Of a stretch of 64,000 nt of DNA, positions 17,327 through 27,031 are shown one piece after another. Position 1 is the first letter of the stretch. The number at the start of each line of letters is the position of its first letter. Made by a program: the position numbers and the translations under genes. The notes below the pieces were generated by a model. It had not been told where the DNA came from and did no database searches. It worked only from the letters and a program-made list of their open reading frames with translations. Origin of the DNA: Dongia_A sp035695765 (GTDB taxonomy: Bacteria; Pseudomonadota; Alphaproteobacteria; Dongiales; Dongiaceae); assembly GCA_035695765.1 (NCBI GenBank), contig DASRRI010000007.1, forward strand, positions 1 to 64,000, given 5' to 3'.

Positions 17327-19048
17327 CTACCTCTTGCGCTTGACCAGTTCCAAGAGGTTACCCTCCCCATCCGGCAGGGGGATGAAGCTGGCATCATCCA
17401 TGACAGCGCGAATGAAATGCGTCCCAAGCCCCCCCGGACGCACATCGTCAAGTTTCCGCGGCTGTATCTTAGCGGGATCGACGTTGGGCGCAAAATCCCG
17501 AATCCGCAGCATTAGGCCATCTGGCATACGATGGACCGCGAGGGCAATCTCACCCCGCCGGTTGCCATAGGCGTGGACGATGATGTTCTCGATCGCTTCG
17601 CCCGCCGCCAGTAGCACGTCATCCGTTTCATTTTCGTCAAAGCCGCAGGCTTCTGCCGCGGCGCGAAGGGCGGGGCGAACCAGCCTCAGCCGCTTTGGAT
17701 CGGCCGGGAAGGAGAGGCCGAACAGGAAGTCGCTGGGATCCGGCTCGGCACGTTCGGCTTCGGCCCGCTGCTCTACGGTCCTGGCTGCCATCGCATCATC
17801 GATCGCCAGCAGCGTCAGGTCGTCGCGCGCGCGCCAGCCGGCGCGCTGCAGCTCCTCGACGACCGCATTGAGCCGCTGCAAGAGCGGCTTGCCGCGCGCC
17901 GTATCGATCAGCATGTCCAGCCCTTCGGTGCCGAGTTCCTCGTCGCCGAAGCGGTACTCGGTGACGCCGTCGGTGCACAGCACAAACTGCGCGCCATTGA
18001 GGTCCACTTCCTCGGTCTCGTATTTCGAATAGGGCACGATCCCGAGCGGTGGGCTGTCGGCCGGCATTTCAATCGAGCGCTGATTCGGGCGCCGCAGCAA
18101 CGGCGGAATGTGGCCGGCATTGGCGAAACGCAGACGGCCGGTCGCCGGGTCATAGAGGCCGGAGACCATGGTCACGAACATGCCGCGGCTCACCGTCTCG
18201 CAGATCTCGCGATTGAGGATCGACATCAGGCGCGCGGGGTCGCGCACCGTCTTGCCGAGGCAGCGGAACAGGCTGGCGGTCTGGGACATCAGCAGCGACG
18301 CATTGAGCCCTTTCCCGGACACATCGCCGATCGCAAAGGCGATCGTCCCGTCCGGCAGCTCGAAATGATCGTAGAAATCTCCTGATACTTCCTGAATCGG
18401 CCGGACCAGGCCGCAAATCGGCGAGCTTTCATCCTCTTCTGCCGGCAACAGGTGGCGTTGGATCTCGGCCGCCAGCTCGACCTCGCGCTGCAGCCGCTCC
18501 TGGGCCACCAGCCGGTCGGCCATGCGGGCGTTGGAGATGGCGAGCGCAGCGGAGGCTGCCATCACCCGCAGCAGATTCTGGTCCTCGGCATGGAAAGGCT
18601 TGCCGTTCTGCTTGTTGAGGACCTCGACCGCGCCGATGACATTGTGCCCGACGCTCATAGGGGCGCAGAGGATGGAGCGGGTGACGAAGCCGGTCTTGCG
18701 GTCCGCCTCGGCGAAGAAGGCCTGGTCCTGGTAGGCCTGCTCCACCACCTGGATGCTGTCCTCGACCACGGCGCGGCCGACGACTCCGCTGCCGTTCGGA
18801 ACGGAAAGGCCAGTCACGTCGACCGGTCCGACCGAGGCGCGGCAGATCAGGCTGGTCCGCAACTCGTCGAGCAGGAAGATGGCACCCGCCTCAACCCGCA
18901 GCAGCTTGACGATCTGCCCCAGCGCCTCGCGCACGGTGGCGTCGATATCCTGGGTCTCGGCAAAGGACCGGCTGAGCGCCGCCGCGAATTCCAGCGGGTC
19001 GGTCAGTGGTCCGTTCGGGTCAATTGGCTGGCTGGTTGGGCCGGACAT
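17327..19048 (-). CDS. GAF-SpoIIE (PP2C) phosphatase-HATPase protein
   Basis: A 573-residue three-domain regulator. A GAF sensor domain (about 25-185: GSGVVGRAV, APMSVGHNVIGAVEVLN) is followed by a SpoIIE-type PP2C phosphatase (about 205-415). Its metal-site acidic residues are visible in SGDFYD, GDVSGKGL, LCTDGVTE and RDDLTLLAI. A C-terminal HATPase_c domain (about 440-570) has the N-box EAIENIIVHAYGN and GGLGTHFI, as in RsbW-like serine kinases. It therefore holds both a potential phosphatase and a kinase for the STAS protein encoded 3 nt downstream. The first gene of the operon, it starts opposite the MFS transporter gene with about 400 nt between them. No membrane segment is visible, so it should be cytoplasmic. 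Confidence 0.9.
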   Translation of the reverse strand: MSGPTSQPIDPNGPLTDPLEFAAALSRSFAETQDIDATVREALGQIVKLLRVEAGAIFLLDELRTSLICRASVGPVDVTGLSVPNGSGVVGRAVVEDSIQVVEQAYQDQAFFAEADRKTGFVTRSILCAPMSVGHNVIGAVEVLNKQNGKPFHAEDQNLLRVMAASAALAISNARMADRLVAQERLQREVELAAEIQRHLLPAEEDESSPICGLVRPIQEVSGDFYDHFELPDGTIAFAIGDVSGKGLNASLLMSQTASLFRCLGKTVRDPARLMSILNREICETVSRGMFVTMVSGLYDPATGRLRFANAGHIPPLLRRPNQRSIEMPADSPPLGIVPYSKYETEEVDLNGAQFVLCTDGVTEYRFGDEELGTEGLDMLIDTARGKPLLQRLNAVVEELQRAGWRARDDLTLLAIDDAMAARTVEQRAEAERAEPDPSDFLFGLSFPADPKRLRLVRPALRAAAEACGFDENETDDVLLAAGEAIENIIVHAYGNRRGEIALAVHRMPDGLMLRIRDFAPNVDPAKIQPRKLDDVRPGGLGTHFIRAVMDDASFIPLPDGEGNLLELVKRKR

Positions 19049-19453
19049 GGGGATTTAATCCGCGCGCCGGGCTGTCAGAGGGCCGCATGAGCAATAATAT
19101 TGCCGGAATATCCGGGCCACGGGGTCCCCGCTCCGTTGCTGCGCCACTGTGTCGTACTCCCGCCCACGGCATTGCACCGCGCACTCCCTCGCCAGGGCCG
19201 GAAACGTCAACAGAATCGCACCTTTGGGGCACCCGAGGCAAGGCCGAGGATCAGGTCTTGTGATGCGCCGCACAATTGCTCCGACCAAAGTCTGGGGTCA
19301 CTTCAGGGGCACCCCGATGTATGCCGCCAAGGAGCCGGAAACCGGCTGTCCAGGCGCGAGTCCCGGTCGCGCGTCTTGGGCATCGAAGAGGGGAAACCGG
19401 GAATAACCAGCGCCGGGAATCCACCCGGTCGCGCGAATTGGGAGGAGGCTCGT
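19049..19453. other. Divergent intergenic region between the SpoIIE-Mla operon and the MFS gene
   Basis: About 400 nt that must hold the promoters of both divergent units. No convincing short gene was found; the open frame that extends the MFS gene upstream to 19100 lacks conserved-looking content. A small perfect hairpin, AGCCGG-AAA-CCGGCT, lies near 19332-19346. No clear -35/-10 pair could be assigned. Confidence 0.4.
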
Positions 19454-21082
19454 ATGAGCGCTCAAGATCTCAGTATGGGGCGTACTGGCGGCAGCGTCAC
19501 GGCCTCCATACCGGCGAAGGAAGTCCGCAAGGTGGTGTTCGCCTCCTCGCTGGGCACCGTTTTCGAATGGTACGATTTCTACCTCTATGCAACGCTGGCG
19601 CCGTTCTTCGCGGCGCTGTTCTTCCCAAAAGGCAATGACACGGCGGCGCTGCTCTCCGCGTTCGCAACCTACGCCGCCGGCTTTCTGGTCCGGCCGTTCG
19701 GCGCGATCGTGTTCGGGCGGATCGGCGACCTGGTCGGCCGCAAATACACCTTCCTGGTCACCATCGTGGTGATGGGCTTCTCGACTTTCGCCGTCGGCCT
19801 GCTGCCGACTTTCGAGACAATCGGCTGGGCGGCGCCGGTGCTGCTGGTCAGCTTGCGTTTGCTGCAGGGCTTGGCGCTCGGTGGCGAATATGGTGGTGCG
19901 GCCACCTACGTGGCCGAGCATTCCGCCGATAACCGGCGCGGCTATGCGACGAGTTGGATCCAGACCACGGCGACTCTCGGGTTCTTCCTATCGCTGCTGG
20001 TGATCGGTCTCTCGCGGTTCACGCTTTTCAGCAAGGAGGACTTCGCATCCTGGGGCTGGCGCGTTCCGTTCCTGGTGTCGCTGATCCTGCTGGTCTTCTC
20101 GATCTACATCCGGATGAAGCTGAATGAGTCGCCGGTGTTCCGGAAAATGAAGGAGGAAGGCAAGGGTTCGAAATCGCCACTCACCGACAGCTTCCTGCGC
20201 TATCCCAATAACAAGTACGTCCTGCTGGCATTGTTGGGCGCGACGGCGGGCCAGGGCGTGGTGTGGTATACGGGCCAGTTCTATGCCCTGTTCTTCCTCA
20301 CCATCACGCTCAAGGTCGATCCGAACCTGGCTTATTGGCTGATCGGCATCTCGCTGCTCATCGGGACGCCGTTCTTCCTCGTCTTCGGCTGGCTGTCTGA
20401 CCGGATCGGGCGATTGAAGATCATCCTGGCCGGCTGCCTGATCGCGGCGGTGACCTACATCCCGCTGTTCCAGGGGCTGACTCACTATGCCAACCCCGCG
20501 CTGGAGCAATATCAAGCCAACACCCCGATCAGCGTGGCGGCCGATGATTGCAGCTTCCACATCTTCGTGTTCCCGGGCACCGTCTTCACCGATTGCGACA
20601 AGGCCAAGGACTTTCTCGGCAAGTCCGGTCTGTCGTTCCAGTCGGTGCCGGCGGTCGAAGGCCAGGCGGTGCAGACCACCATCGGCAGCACCGTGCTACA
20701 GGGCTGGAATGAGGACGCCTATAAGGCGGCACTGAAGGATAGCGGCTATCCGGCGGCGGCCGATCCCGCAGCAATGAACAAGCCGATGATCGTGCTGATC
20801 CTGGTGGTCATGATGATCTATGTCACCATGGTCTACGGCCCAATCGCGGCGTATCTGGTCGAATTGTTTCCGACCAAGATCCGCTACACCTCCATGTCGC
20901 TGCCCTATCACATCGGCAACGGCTGGTTCGGCGGCATGCTGCCGTTGCTGGCAACAGCAATGGTCGCGGCCTCCGGCAACATCTATCAGGGACTGTGGTA
21001 CCCGATCGTCGTCGCCTTGGCGACTTTGGTGATCGGCGCCCTGTTCCTGCGCAAGCAATACACGCGAACCATCGAAGACTAG
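19454..21082 (+). CDS. MFS transporter of the metabolite:H+ symporter (ProP/KgtP-like) type
   Basis: A 542-residue twelve-helix inner-membrane symporter. Signatures of the MHS group are GTVFEWYDFYLYATLAPFF, RPFGAIVFGRIGDLVGRKYTF and RLLQGLALGGEYGGA. Between the ninth and tenth helices lies a hydrophilic insert of about 95 residues (about 350-445, containing AADDCSFHIF and FTDCDKAKDF with two cysteines), longer than in KgtP or ProP. The start ATG 19454 follows GGGAGGAGG; the longer frame from 19100 is rejected. The substrate is unknown; family members carry small organic acids, betaine or osmolytes. Two hairpins follow the stop codon. Confidence 0.85.
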   Translation: MSAQDLSMGRTGGSVTASIPAKEVRKVVFASSLGTVFEWYDFYLYATLAPFFAALFFPKGNDTAALLSAFATYAAGFLVRPFGAIVFGRIGDLVGRKYTFLVTIVVMGFSTFAVGLLPTFETIGWAAPVLLVSLRLLQGLALGGEYGGAATYVAEHSADNRRGYATSWIQTTATLGFFLSLLVIGLSRFTLFSKEDFASWGWRVPFLVSLILLVFSIYIRMKLNESPVFRKMKEEGKGSKSPLTDSFLRYPNNKYVLLALLGATAGQGVVWYTGQFYALFFLTITLKVDPNLAYWLIGISLLIGTPFFLVFGWLSDRIGRLKIILAGCLIAAVTYIPLFQGLTHYANPALEQYQANTPISVAADDCSFHIFVFPGTVFTDCDKAKDFLGKSGLSFQSVPAVEGQAVQTTIGSTVLQGWNEDAYKAALKDSGYPAAADPAAMNKPMIVLILVVMMIYVTMVYGPIAAYLVELFPTKIRYTSMSLPYHIGNGWFGGMLPLLATAMVAASGNIYQGLWYPIVVALATLVIGALFLRKQYTRTIED

Positions 21083-21092
21083 CCCCAAGAAC

Positions 21093-21120
21093 GGTGCCGG
21101 CGGCCCCCTCCGCCGGCACC
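21093..21120 (+). terminator. Strong GC hairpin after the MFS gene
   Basis: Perfect 11-bp stem GGTGCCGGCGG/CCGCCGGCACC with a CCCCCT loop, 10 nt after the MFS stop. There is no T-run, so it is probably an mRNA 3'-end stabiliser that acts together with the hairpin at 21136. Confidence 0.6.
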
Positions 21121-21135
21121 GCAACGGGCAAACTG

Positions 21136-21170
21136 CCGGCGTCACGGTCTCCGTGGCGCCGGTTTCGTTT
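21136..21170 (+). terminator. Rho-independent terminator of the MFS gene
   Basis: Twelve-base stem CCGGCGTCACGG/CCGTGGCGCCGG with one G-T wobble and a TCT loop, followed by TTTCGTTT. It stands about 100 nt before the ettA start. Confidence 0.75.
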
Positions 21171-21268
21171 GCACCGCCATTGAAGCTGCCCGCCTGCTAG
21201 GCTAAAAACCCGCATCCGAATGAGGGCCGCGGGCCCCAATTCACCGAAATTGCGAGATCGGAGCGGGC

Positions 21269-22945
<1,677 letters not shown>

Positions 22946-22950
22946 GTTAG

Positions 22951-22986
22951 ATCGGCCGGCCTAGCCCATCGTGGGGGCCGGCCGAT
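22951..22986 (+). terminator. Terminator-like hairpin after ettA
   Basis: Perfect 11-bp stem ATCGGCCGGCC/GGCCGGCCGAT. Its loop contains a nested CCCA-TCG-TGGG stem. It starts 5 nt after the ettA stop. The downstream stretch AACCATTTCTTT is only moderately T-rich, so termination is probable rather than certain. Confidence 0.6.
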
Positions 22987-23062
22987 AACCATTTCTTTGC
23001 AGTTTCAGTGGTCTACTGAGCCTGACGGGCGAATCCATAGCCCCCAGCACAGCGAGGATCAC

Positions 23063-23275
23063 ATGAGCGAATATCACGCAGACCAGGAAGATACGGTCCT
23101 CGCGTACGTTCGCCTCAAGTCCGGCGAACGGCCCTTCAACCGCTACGGCGAGGGTGCAGGTTTCGCCCGCCGGGTCGGCAAGGCAAAGGCCGCCAAGGGT
23201 AAGTCGGCGACATACAGCGATAACGTCATCGACCTTTCCGCCGAACGCGCTCGTCGCGCGAACCGGCTTAAGTAA
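23063..23275 (+). CDS. Small hypothetical basic protein
   Basis: A 70-residue protein with an acidic start (MSEYHADQEDTVLAY) and a basic glycine/alanine/lysine core (FARRVGKAKAAKGKSA), ending in ARRANRLK. It begins at ATG 23063 behind GAGG; the longer frame from 22997 has no such site. No family was recognised, although the ending resembles short alphaproteobacterial proteins of unknown function. Its last 8 nt overlap the end of the convergent oxyR gene. Confidence 0.55.
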   Translation: MSEYHADQEDTVLAYVRLKSGERPFNRYGEGAGFARRVGKAKAAKGKSATYSDNVIDLSAERARRANRLK

Positions 23276-24191
23276 CCGCGATCCCCGCCGAACGCGCGGC
23301 CTTGGTCAGGGCCGCACCGAACTCCTTGAATTCCGCGCCGCGGCTTGAGGTCGTGCGCCACGCCAATCCGATCTGACGTCCGGCACCGCTGCGATCGAAC
23401 GGCCGCGCCACCAGCTCGCCTGATTTCGGCACATGCGCCGGGACGGCCATGTCCGGCAGCAGCGTGACGCCGAGGCCGCCCGCCACCATCTCCACCAAGG
23501 TATTGAGGCTCGCGCCGGCAAAGCCGCTATCGGCCTGCGGCAGGCGGCAGGCAGCCAGCGCATGTTCGCGCAGGCAATGGCCCTCCGCCAGCAACAGCAA
23601 ATCGGCATCCTTCAGATCGGCCGTGGTCGGGGTCTTTTTCTGCGCCAGCGGGTTGTCCTTGCGAGCGACCAGCTGAAACCCGTCCTTGAACAAAGACAGC
23701 GTCTCCACCTCGCCCGCGTGATAGGGCAGGGCCATCAGCACCAGGTCGAGCGTGCCATCCTCCAGCAGCGTCAGCAGGCGCGCAGTCTGGTCCTCCGTCA
23801 GATAGAGCTGCAGCTTGGGATAGGCCTTGCGCAGATAGGGCAGGGTGCGCGGCAGCAGGTAGGGCGCGATGGTCGGAATGACGCCGAGGCGCAGGCGCCC
23901 GCTCAACGGCTCTTTCCCCTTGGCCGCCAACTCCGCCAGCTCCTCTGCCTCGCGCAGCACGCGCTTGGCCCGCTGCGCCACCTCCCGCCCCAAAGCGGTG
24001 AAGACGACGGTGCGGTTGTTGCGCTCCACCAGCTCGGCATCCAGAGCCGTTTCCAGCTCTTTCAGCCCTGCGCTCAGGGTTGATTGCGAGACGAAGCAGG
24101 ACGTGGCCGCCTTTCCGAAGTGGCGGTGCTCCTCCAGCGCCACCAGGTAGCGGAGCTGCTTCAGGCTGGGCATATGGGTGATCGAAGCCAT
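23268..24191 (-). CDS. oxyR: Hydrogen peroxide-sensing regulator OxyR
   Basis: A 307-residue LysR-family redox sensor. The DNA-binding domain has LKQLRYLVALEEHRHFGKAA and VSQSTLSAGLKELE. The effector domain holds the pair C206 and C215 within EGHCLREHALAAC, with the same nine-residue spacing as C199/C208 of E. coli OxyR, so disulfide switching is expected. It is divergent from ahpC, which it very likely controls. ATG 24191 is taken as start; an internal ATG at codon 7 is possible. Its 3' end overlaps the small convergent gene by 8 nt. Confidence 0.92.
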   Translation of the reverse strand: MASITHMPSLKQLRYLVALEEHRHFGKAATSCFVSQSTLSAGLKELETALDAELVERNNRTVVFTALGREVAQRAKRVLREAEELAELAAKGKEPLSGRLRLGVIPTIAPYLLPRTLPYLRKAYPKLQLYLTEDQTARLLTLLEDGTLDLVLMALPYHAGEVETLSLFKDGFQLVARKDNPLAQKKTPTTADLKDADLLLLAEGHCLREHALAACRLPQADSGFAGASLNTLVEMVAGGLGVTLLPDMAVPAHVPKSGELVARPFDRSGAGRQIGLAWRTTSSRGAEFKEFGAALTKAARSAGIAVT

Positions 24192-24306
24192 CGATCAATA
24201 TAATATGATTAATTCATTTTACTGCAAGTGCGAAAAGCCCCATCTTCCGGTCTGGGAGAGCCGTTTGAGGCCAATCCGCAACGATTTTTATTGGAGAGAG
24301 AGCATT
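24192..24306. promoter_or_regulatory. oxyR-ahpC divergent control region
   Basis: 115 nt between the divergent starts. An AT-rich partial dyad, ATCA-8 nt-TGAT at 24194-24209, lies directly upstream of oxyR, in contrast to the GC-rich surroundings. OxyR sites are long, weakly conserved AT-rich dyads, so this is the best candidate operator. The ahpC ribosome-binding site GGAGAGAGA is at 24292-24300. Confidence 0.4.
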
Positions 24307-24846
24307 ATGTTGACTGTTGGAGACAAGTTTCCGTCCTTCGATCTGAACGCGGTGGTCGATATCGATCCGGCCAAGGCCTTCGAGCGCATCACCGACCAGA
24401 GCAACAAGGGTAAGTGGAAGATCGTGTTCTTCTGGCCCAAGGATTTCACCTTCGTGTGCCCGACCGAGATCGCGGCATTCGGCAAGCTGAACGGCGACTT
24501 CAGCGACCGCGATGCCGTGGTCTACGGCGCCTCGATCGACAGCGAGTTCGTGCACCTGGCCTGGCGCCAGAACCACGCGGACCTGAAGGACCTGCCGTTC
24601 GCGATGCTGGCCGACATCAAGCGTGAGCTGACTACTGCGCTCGGCATCCTCGACAGACAAGAGGGCGTGGCCATGCGCGCGACCTACATCGTCGATCCGG
24701 AAGGCATCATCCGCTTCGCCTCCGTGACCGACCTCAATGTCGGCCGCAATACGCAGGAAGTGCTGCGCGTGCTGGATGCCCTGCAGACGGATGAGCTGTG
24801 CCCCTGCAACTGGCAGAAGGGCCAGGACGTTCTCAAGGCCGCCTAA
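24307..24846 (+). CDS. ahpC: Alkyl hydroperoxide reductase AhpC (three-cysteine, AhpD-dependent type)
   Basis: A 179-residue peroxiredoxin that reduces H2O2 and organic hydroperoxides. The peroxidatic cysteine is C51 in DFTFVCPTEI. The C-terminus ELCPCNW holds C165 and C167, the double resolving-cysteine arrangement of mycobacterial AhpC (C61, C174, C176). That type is recycled by AhpD rather than AhpF, in agreement with ahpD lying 70 nt downstream. ATG 24307 is chosen because of the strong ribosome-binding site; the upstream open frame covers the promoter. Confidence 0.95.
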   Translation: MLTVGDKFPSFDLNAVVDIDPAKAFERITDQSNKGKWKIVFFWPKDFTFVCPTEIAAFGKLNGDFSDRDAVVYGASIDSEFVHLAWRQNHADLKDLPFAMLADIKRELTTALGILDRQEGVAMRATYIVDPEGIIRFASVTDLNVGRNTQEVLRVLDALQTDELCPCNWQKGQDVLKAA

Positions 24847-24916
24847 GATTGCTCATTCCCGCCGCGGCTCTCTGATTCCCGGGGCCGCGGCGGCCCTTAT
24901 TGAAAGGTGAATTTCC

Positions 24917-25462
24917 ATGTCACTCGAATCCCTGAAGTCCTTGCTGCCGGACTATGCCAAGGACCTGAAGCTGAATTTGTCGAGCCTCGCTTCCGAAACG
25001 GCGCTGACACAGCAGCAGCTGGCCGGCACCTTCATCGTCTCCGCGCTGGCTTCACGCCAGCCGCAGGTGATCGCGGCGATCAACGATGAGTTCGCGCCCA
25101 AGCTGGAACCGGCCGCGCTCAATGCCGCGAAGGCCGCGGCGGCGATCATGGGCATGAACAATATCTATTACCGCTTCGTCCATCTGGCGGGCGGCGACTA
25201 CAAGAAAATGCCGGCGCGTCTGCGCATGAACGTCATGGCCAACCCGGGCGTGGAGAAGGCCGATTTCGAGCTGTGGTCGCTTGCCGTCTCCGCGGTCAAT
25301 GGTTGCGGCATGTGCATCGAATCGCACGAGCATGAACTGCGCAAGACGGGCCTGACCGCGGACCAAATTCAGGCCGCGGTGCGCGTTGCCGCTGTCGTGC
25401 ATGCGGTCGCTGCGGTGCTCGATGGCGAAGGCGTGGCGGCCCGTCTGGTGGCTGCCGCATAG
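24917..25462 (+). CDS. ahpD: Alkylhydroperoxidase AhpD
   Basis: A 181-residue all-helical disulfide reductase. The active site NGCGMCIESHEHEL contains C130 and C133 and H137; the two cysteines have the same numbers as in Mycobacterium tuberculosis AhpD. The protein passes electrons from a lipoylated dihydrolipoyl succinyltransferase/Lpd system to AhpC. It is preceded by GAAAGGTG and belongs to the ahpC operon under OxyR. Confidence 0.93.
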   Translation: MSLESLKSLLPDYAKDLKLNLSSLASETALTQQQLAGTFIVSALASRQPQVIAAINDEFAPKLEPAALNAAKAAAAIMGMNNIYYRFVHLAGGDYKKMPARLRMNVMANPGVEKADFELWSLAVSAVNGCGMCIESHEHELRKTGLTADQIQAAVRVAAVVHAVAAVLDGEGVAARLVAAA

Positions 25463-25505
25463 CTGTCATCGGCGATCCGCAAGCCTGCAGTCAAATCCTT
25501 GAATT

Positions 25506-25551
25506 GGCGCGGAAAACCGGCTGCGACCGCGGGTCGCGGCCGGCCCGCGCC
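25506..25551 (+). terminator. Long GC-rich hairpin between ahpD and gabT
   Basis: A multi-part stem: outer GGCGCGG/CCGCGCC, middle CCGGC/GCCGG, and inner GCGAC/GTCGC around a CGCGG loop. It is followed by TTCTGCTGTTC, only weakly T-rich. It may end the ahpCD transcript or stabilise its 3' end. Confidence 0.45.
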
Positions 25552-25655
25552 TTCTGCTGTTCAGCGCGATTCCACCTGATATAGTGGCGCCGGATTCGGC
25601 CGGGCGTTCTTCCCGGCCTTTCATCGTCAACGATCAGGACTGAAGAGGGGTCGAC

Positions 25656-26957
25656 ATGACCAGCAATGCCAGTTTGCACCAGCGCCGCGTGGCTGCGGTT
25701 CCCCGCGGCGTGGGCAACGCTTATGCCATCTATGCAGAGCGCGCATCGAACGCGGAGATCGTGGATGTCGAAGGGCGGCGCCTGATCGATTTCGCCGGCG
25801 GTATCGCCGTGCTGAATACCGGCCATTGCCACCCGAAGGTGATGGCGGCGGTGAAGGATCAGCTCGAAAAGTTCACCCACACCTGCTTCCAGGTGAATCC
25901 GTACGAGCAATACATCCGCCTGGCGGAGCGGCTGAACGAACTGGTGCCCGGTAATTTCCCGAAAAAGACCATCTTCCTCACGACCGGTGCCGAAGCGGTC
26001 GAGAACGCTGTCAAGATCGCGCGCGCTCATACCAAGCGCGCGGCGGTGATCGCGTTCTCCGGCGCGTTCCACGGCCGCACCTTGATGGGTATGGCGCTGA
26101 CCGGGAAATACCAGCCTTACAAGGTCGGCTTCGGTCCGTTCCCGACCGACGTCTATCACGTGCCGTTCCCCGAGACGAACGAGAAGGACGGCTGGCAGAA
26201 ATCACTGAAGGCGCTGGAGACGCTGTTCAAGGCCGATGTCGGCCCAGACAATGTCGCCGCCATCATCATCGAGCCGGTGCAGGGCGAAGGCGGATTCAAC
26301 ATCGTGCCGTTCGAGCTGATGCGTGCGCTGCGCGAGATCTGCAACAAGCACGGCATCGTCCTTATCGCCGACGAGATCCAGACCGGCTTCGCGCGCACCG
26401 GCAAGATGTTCGCGATCGAGCATTCCGGCATCGCGCCCGACCTCACCTGCATGGCGAAGAGCCTGGCTGGCGGATTCCCGCTCTCGGCCGTGACCGGCAA
26501 GGCGGAGATCATGGATGGGCCGGCGGCCGGCGGCCTCGGCGGCACCTATGGCGGCTCGCCGATCGGTTGCGCTGCGGGCAACGCTGTCCTGGACGTGATG
26601 GAAGAGGAGAAGCTGGTCGAGCGTGCCAACGTCATCGGCAAGCGCATGATCGAACGCCTGACCGAGATGAAGCGCCGCAACAGCTTCGGCAACCGCATCG
26701 GCGACATCCGCGGCCTCGGCGCCATGGTAGCGTGCGAGCTGATCACCAAGGACGGCACGCCCGACGCGGACCTGACCAAGCAGGTGGTGAACAAGGCCGG
26801 CGAGAACGGCCTCATCCTGCTCAGCTGCGGCGTCAACGCCAACGTCCTCCGTTTCCTGATGCCGCTCACGGCGCCCGACACGATCATCGAGGAAGGCTTC
26901 GACATCCTCGAAAAGACGATCGGCCAGGTGCTGGAGGCGTCGGCGAAGGCGGCGTAA
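25656..26957 (+). CDS. gabT: 4-aminobutyrate aminotransferase
   Basis: A 433-residue class III PLP aminotransferase converting GABA and 2-oxoglutarate to succinate semialdehyde and glutamate. It shows FAGGIAVLNTGHCHP near the N-terminus, the cofactor-binding TTGAEAVENAVKIAR, FSGAFHGRTLM, the aspartate in IADEIQTGFARTG, the PLP lysine in CMAKSLAGGFPLS, and GGTYGGSPIGCAAG. Its length matches GabT. No gabD lies beside it, so it is expressed alone; a role in related omega-amino acids such as 5-aminovalerate is possible. It starts behind GAAGAGGGG and ends before a strong terminator. Confidence 0.9.
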   Translation: MTSNASLHQRRVAAVPRGVGNAYAIYAERASNAEIVDVEGRRLIDFAGGIAVLNTGHCHPKVMAAVKDQLEKFTHTCFQVNPYEQYIRLAERLNELVPGNFPKKTIFLTTGAEAVENAVKIARAHTKRAAVIAFSGAFHGRTLMGMALTGKYQPYKVGFGPFPTDVYHVPFPETNEKDGWQKSLKALETLFKADVGPDNVAAIIIEPVQGEGGFNIVPFELMRALREICNKHGIVLIADEIQTGFARTGKMFAIEHSGIAPDLTCMAKSLAGGFPLSAVTGKAEIMDGPAAGGLGGTYGGSPIGCAAGNAVLDVMEEEKLVERANVIGKRMIERLTEMKRRNSFGNRIGDIRGLGAMVACELITKDGTPDADLTKQVVNKAGENGLILLSCGVNANVLRFLMPLTAPDTIIEEGFDILEKTIGQVLEASAKAA

Positions 26958-26980
26958 TCGACGCGCCACCGCCATTAGGC

Positions 26981-27013
26981 AAAAAGGCCGCGGATTGCTC
27001 CGCGGCCTTTTTT
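26981..27013. terminator. Bidirectional terminator between gabT and mlaC
   Basis: Stem AAAAAGGCCGCGGA/TCCGCGGCCTTTTT with a TTGC loop and T/A runs on both sides. It can terminate the rightward gabT transcript and the leftward mlaA-mlaC transcript. Confidence 0.93.
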
Positions 27014-27031
27014 CGTTCGATCCGCCAACGT

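Noticed and set aside
19100..19453. Upstream extension of the MFS frame
   Set aside because: The added residues are Pro/Arg-rich and unconserved-looking, and GGGAGGAGG marks the start at 19454.
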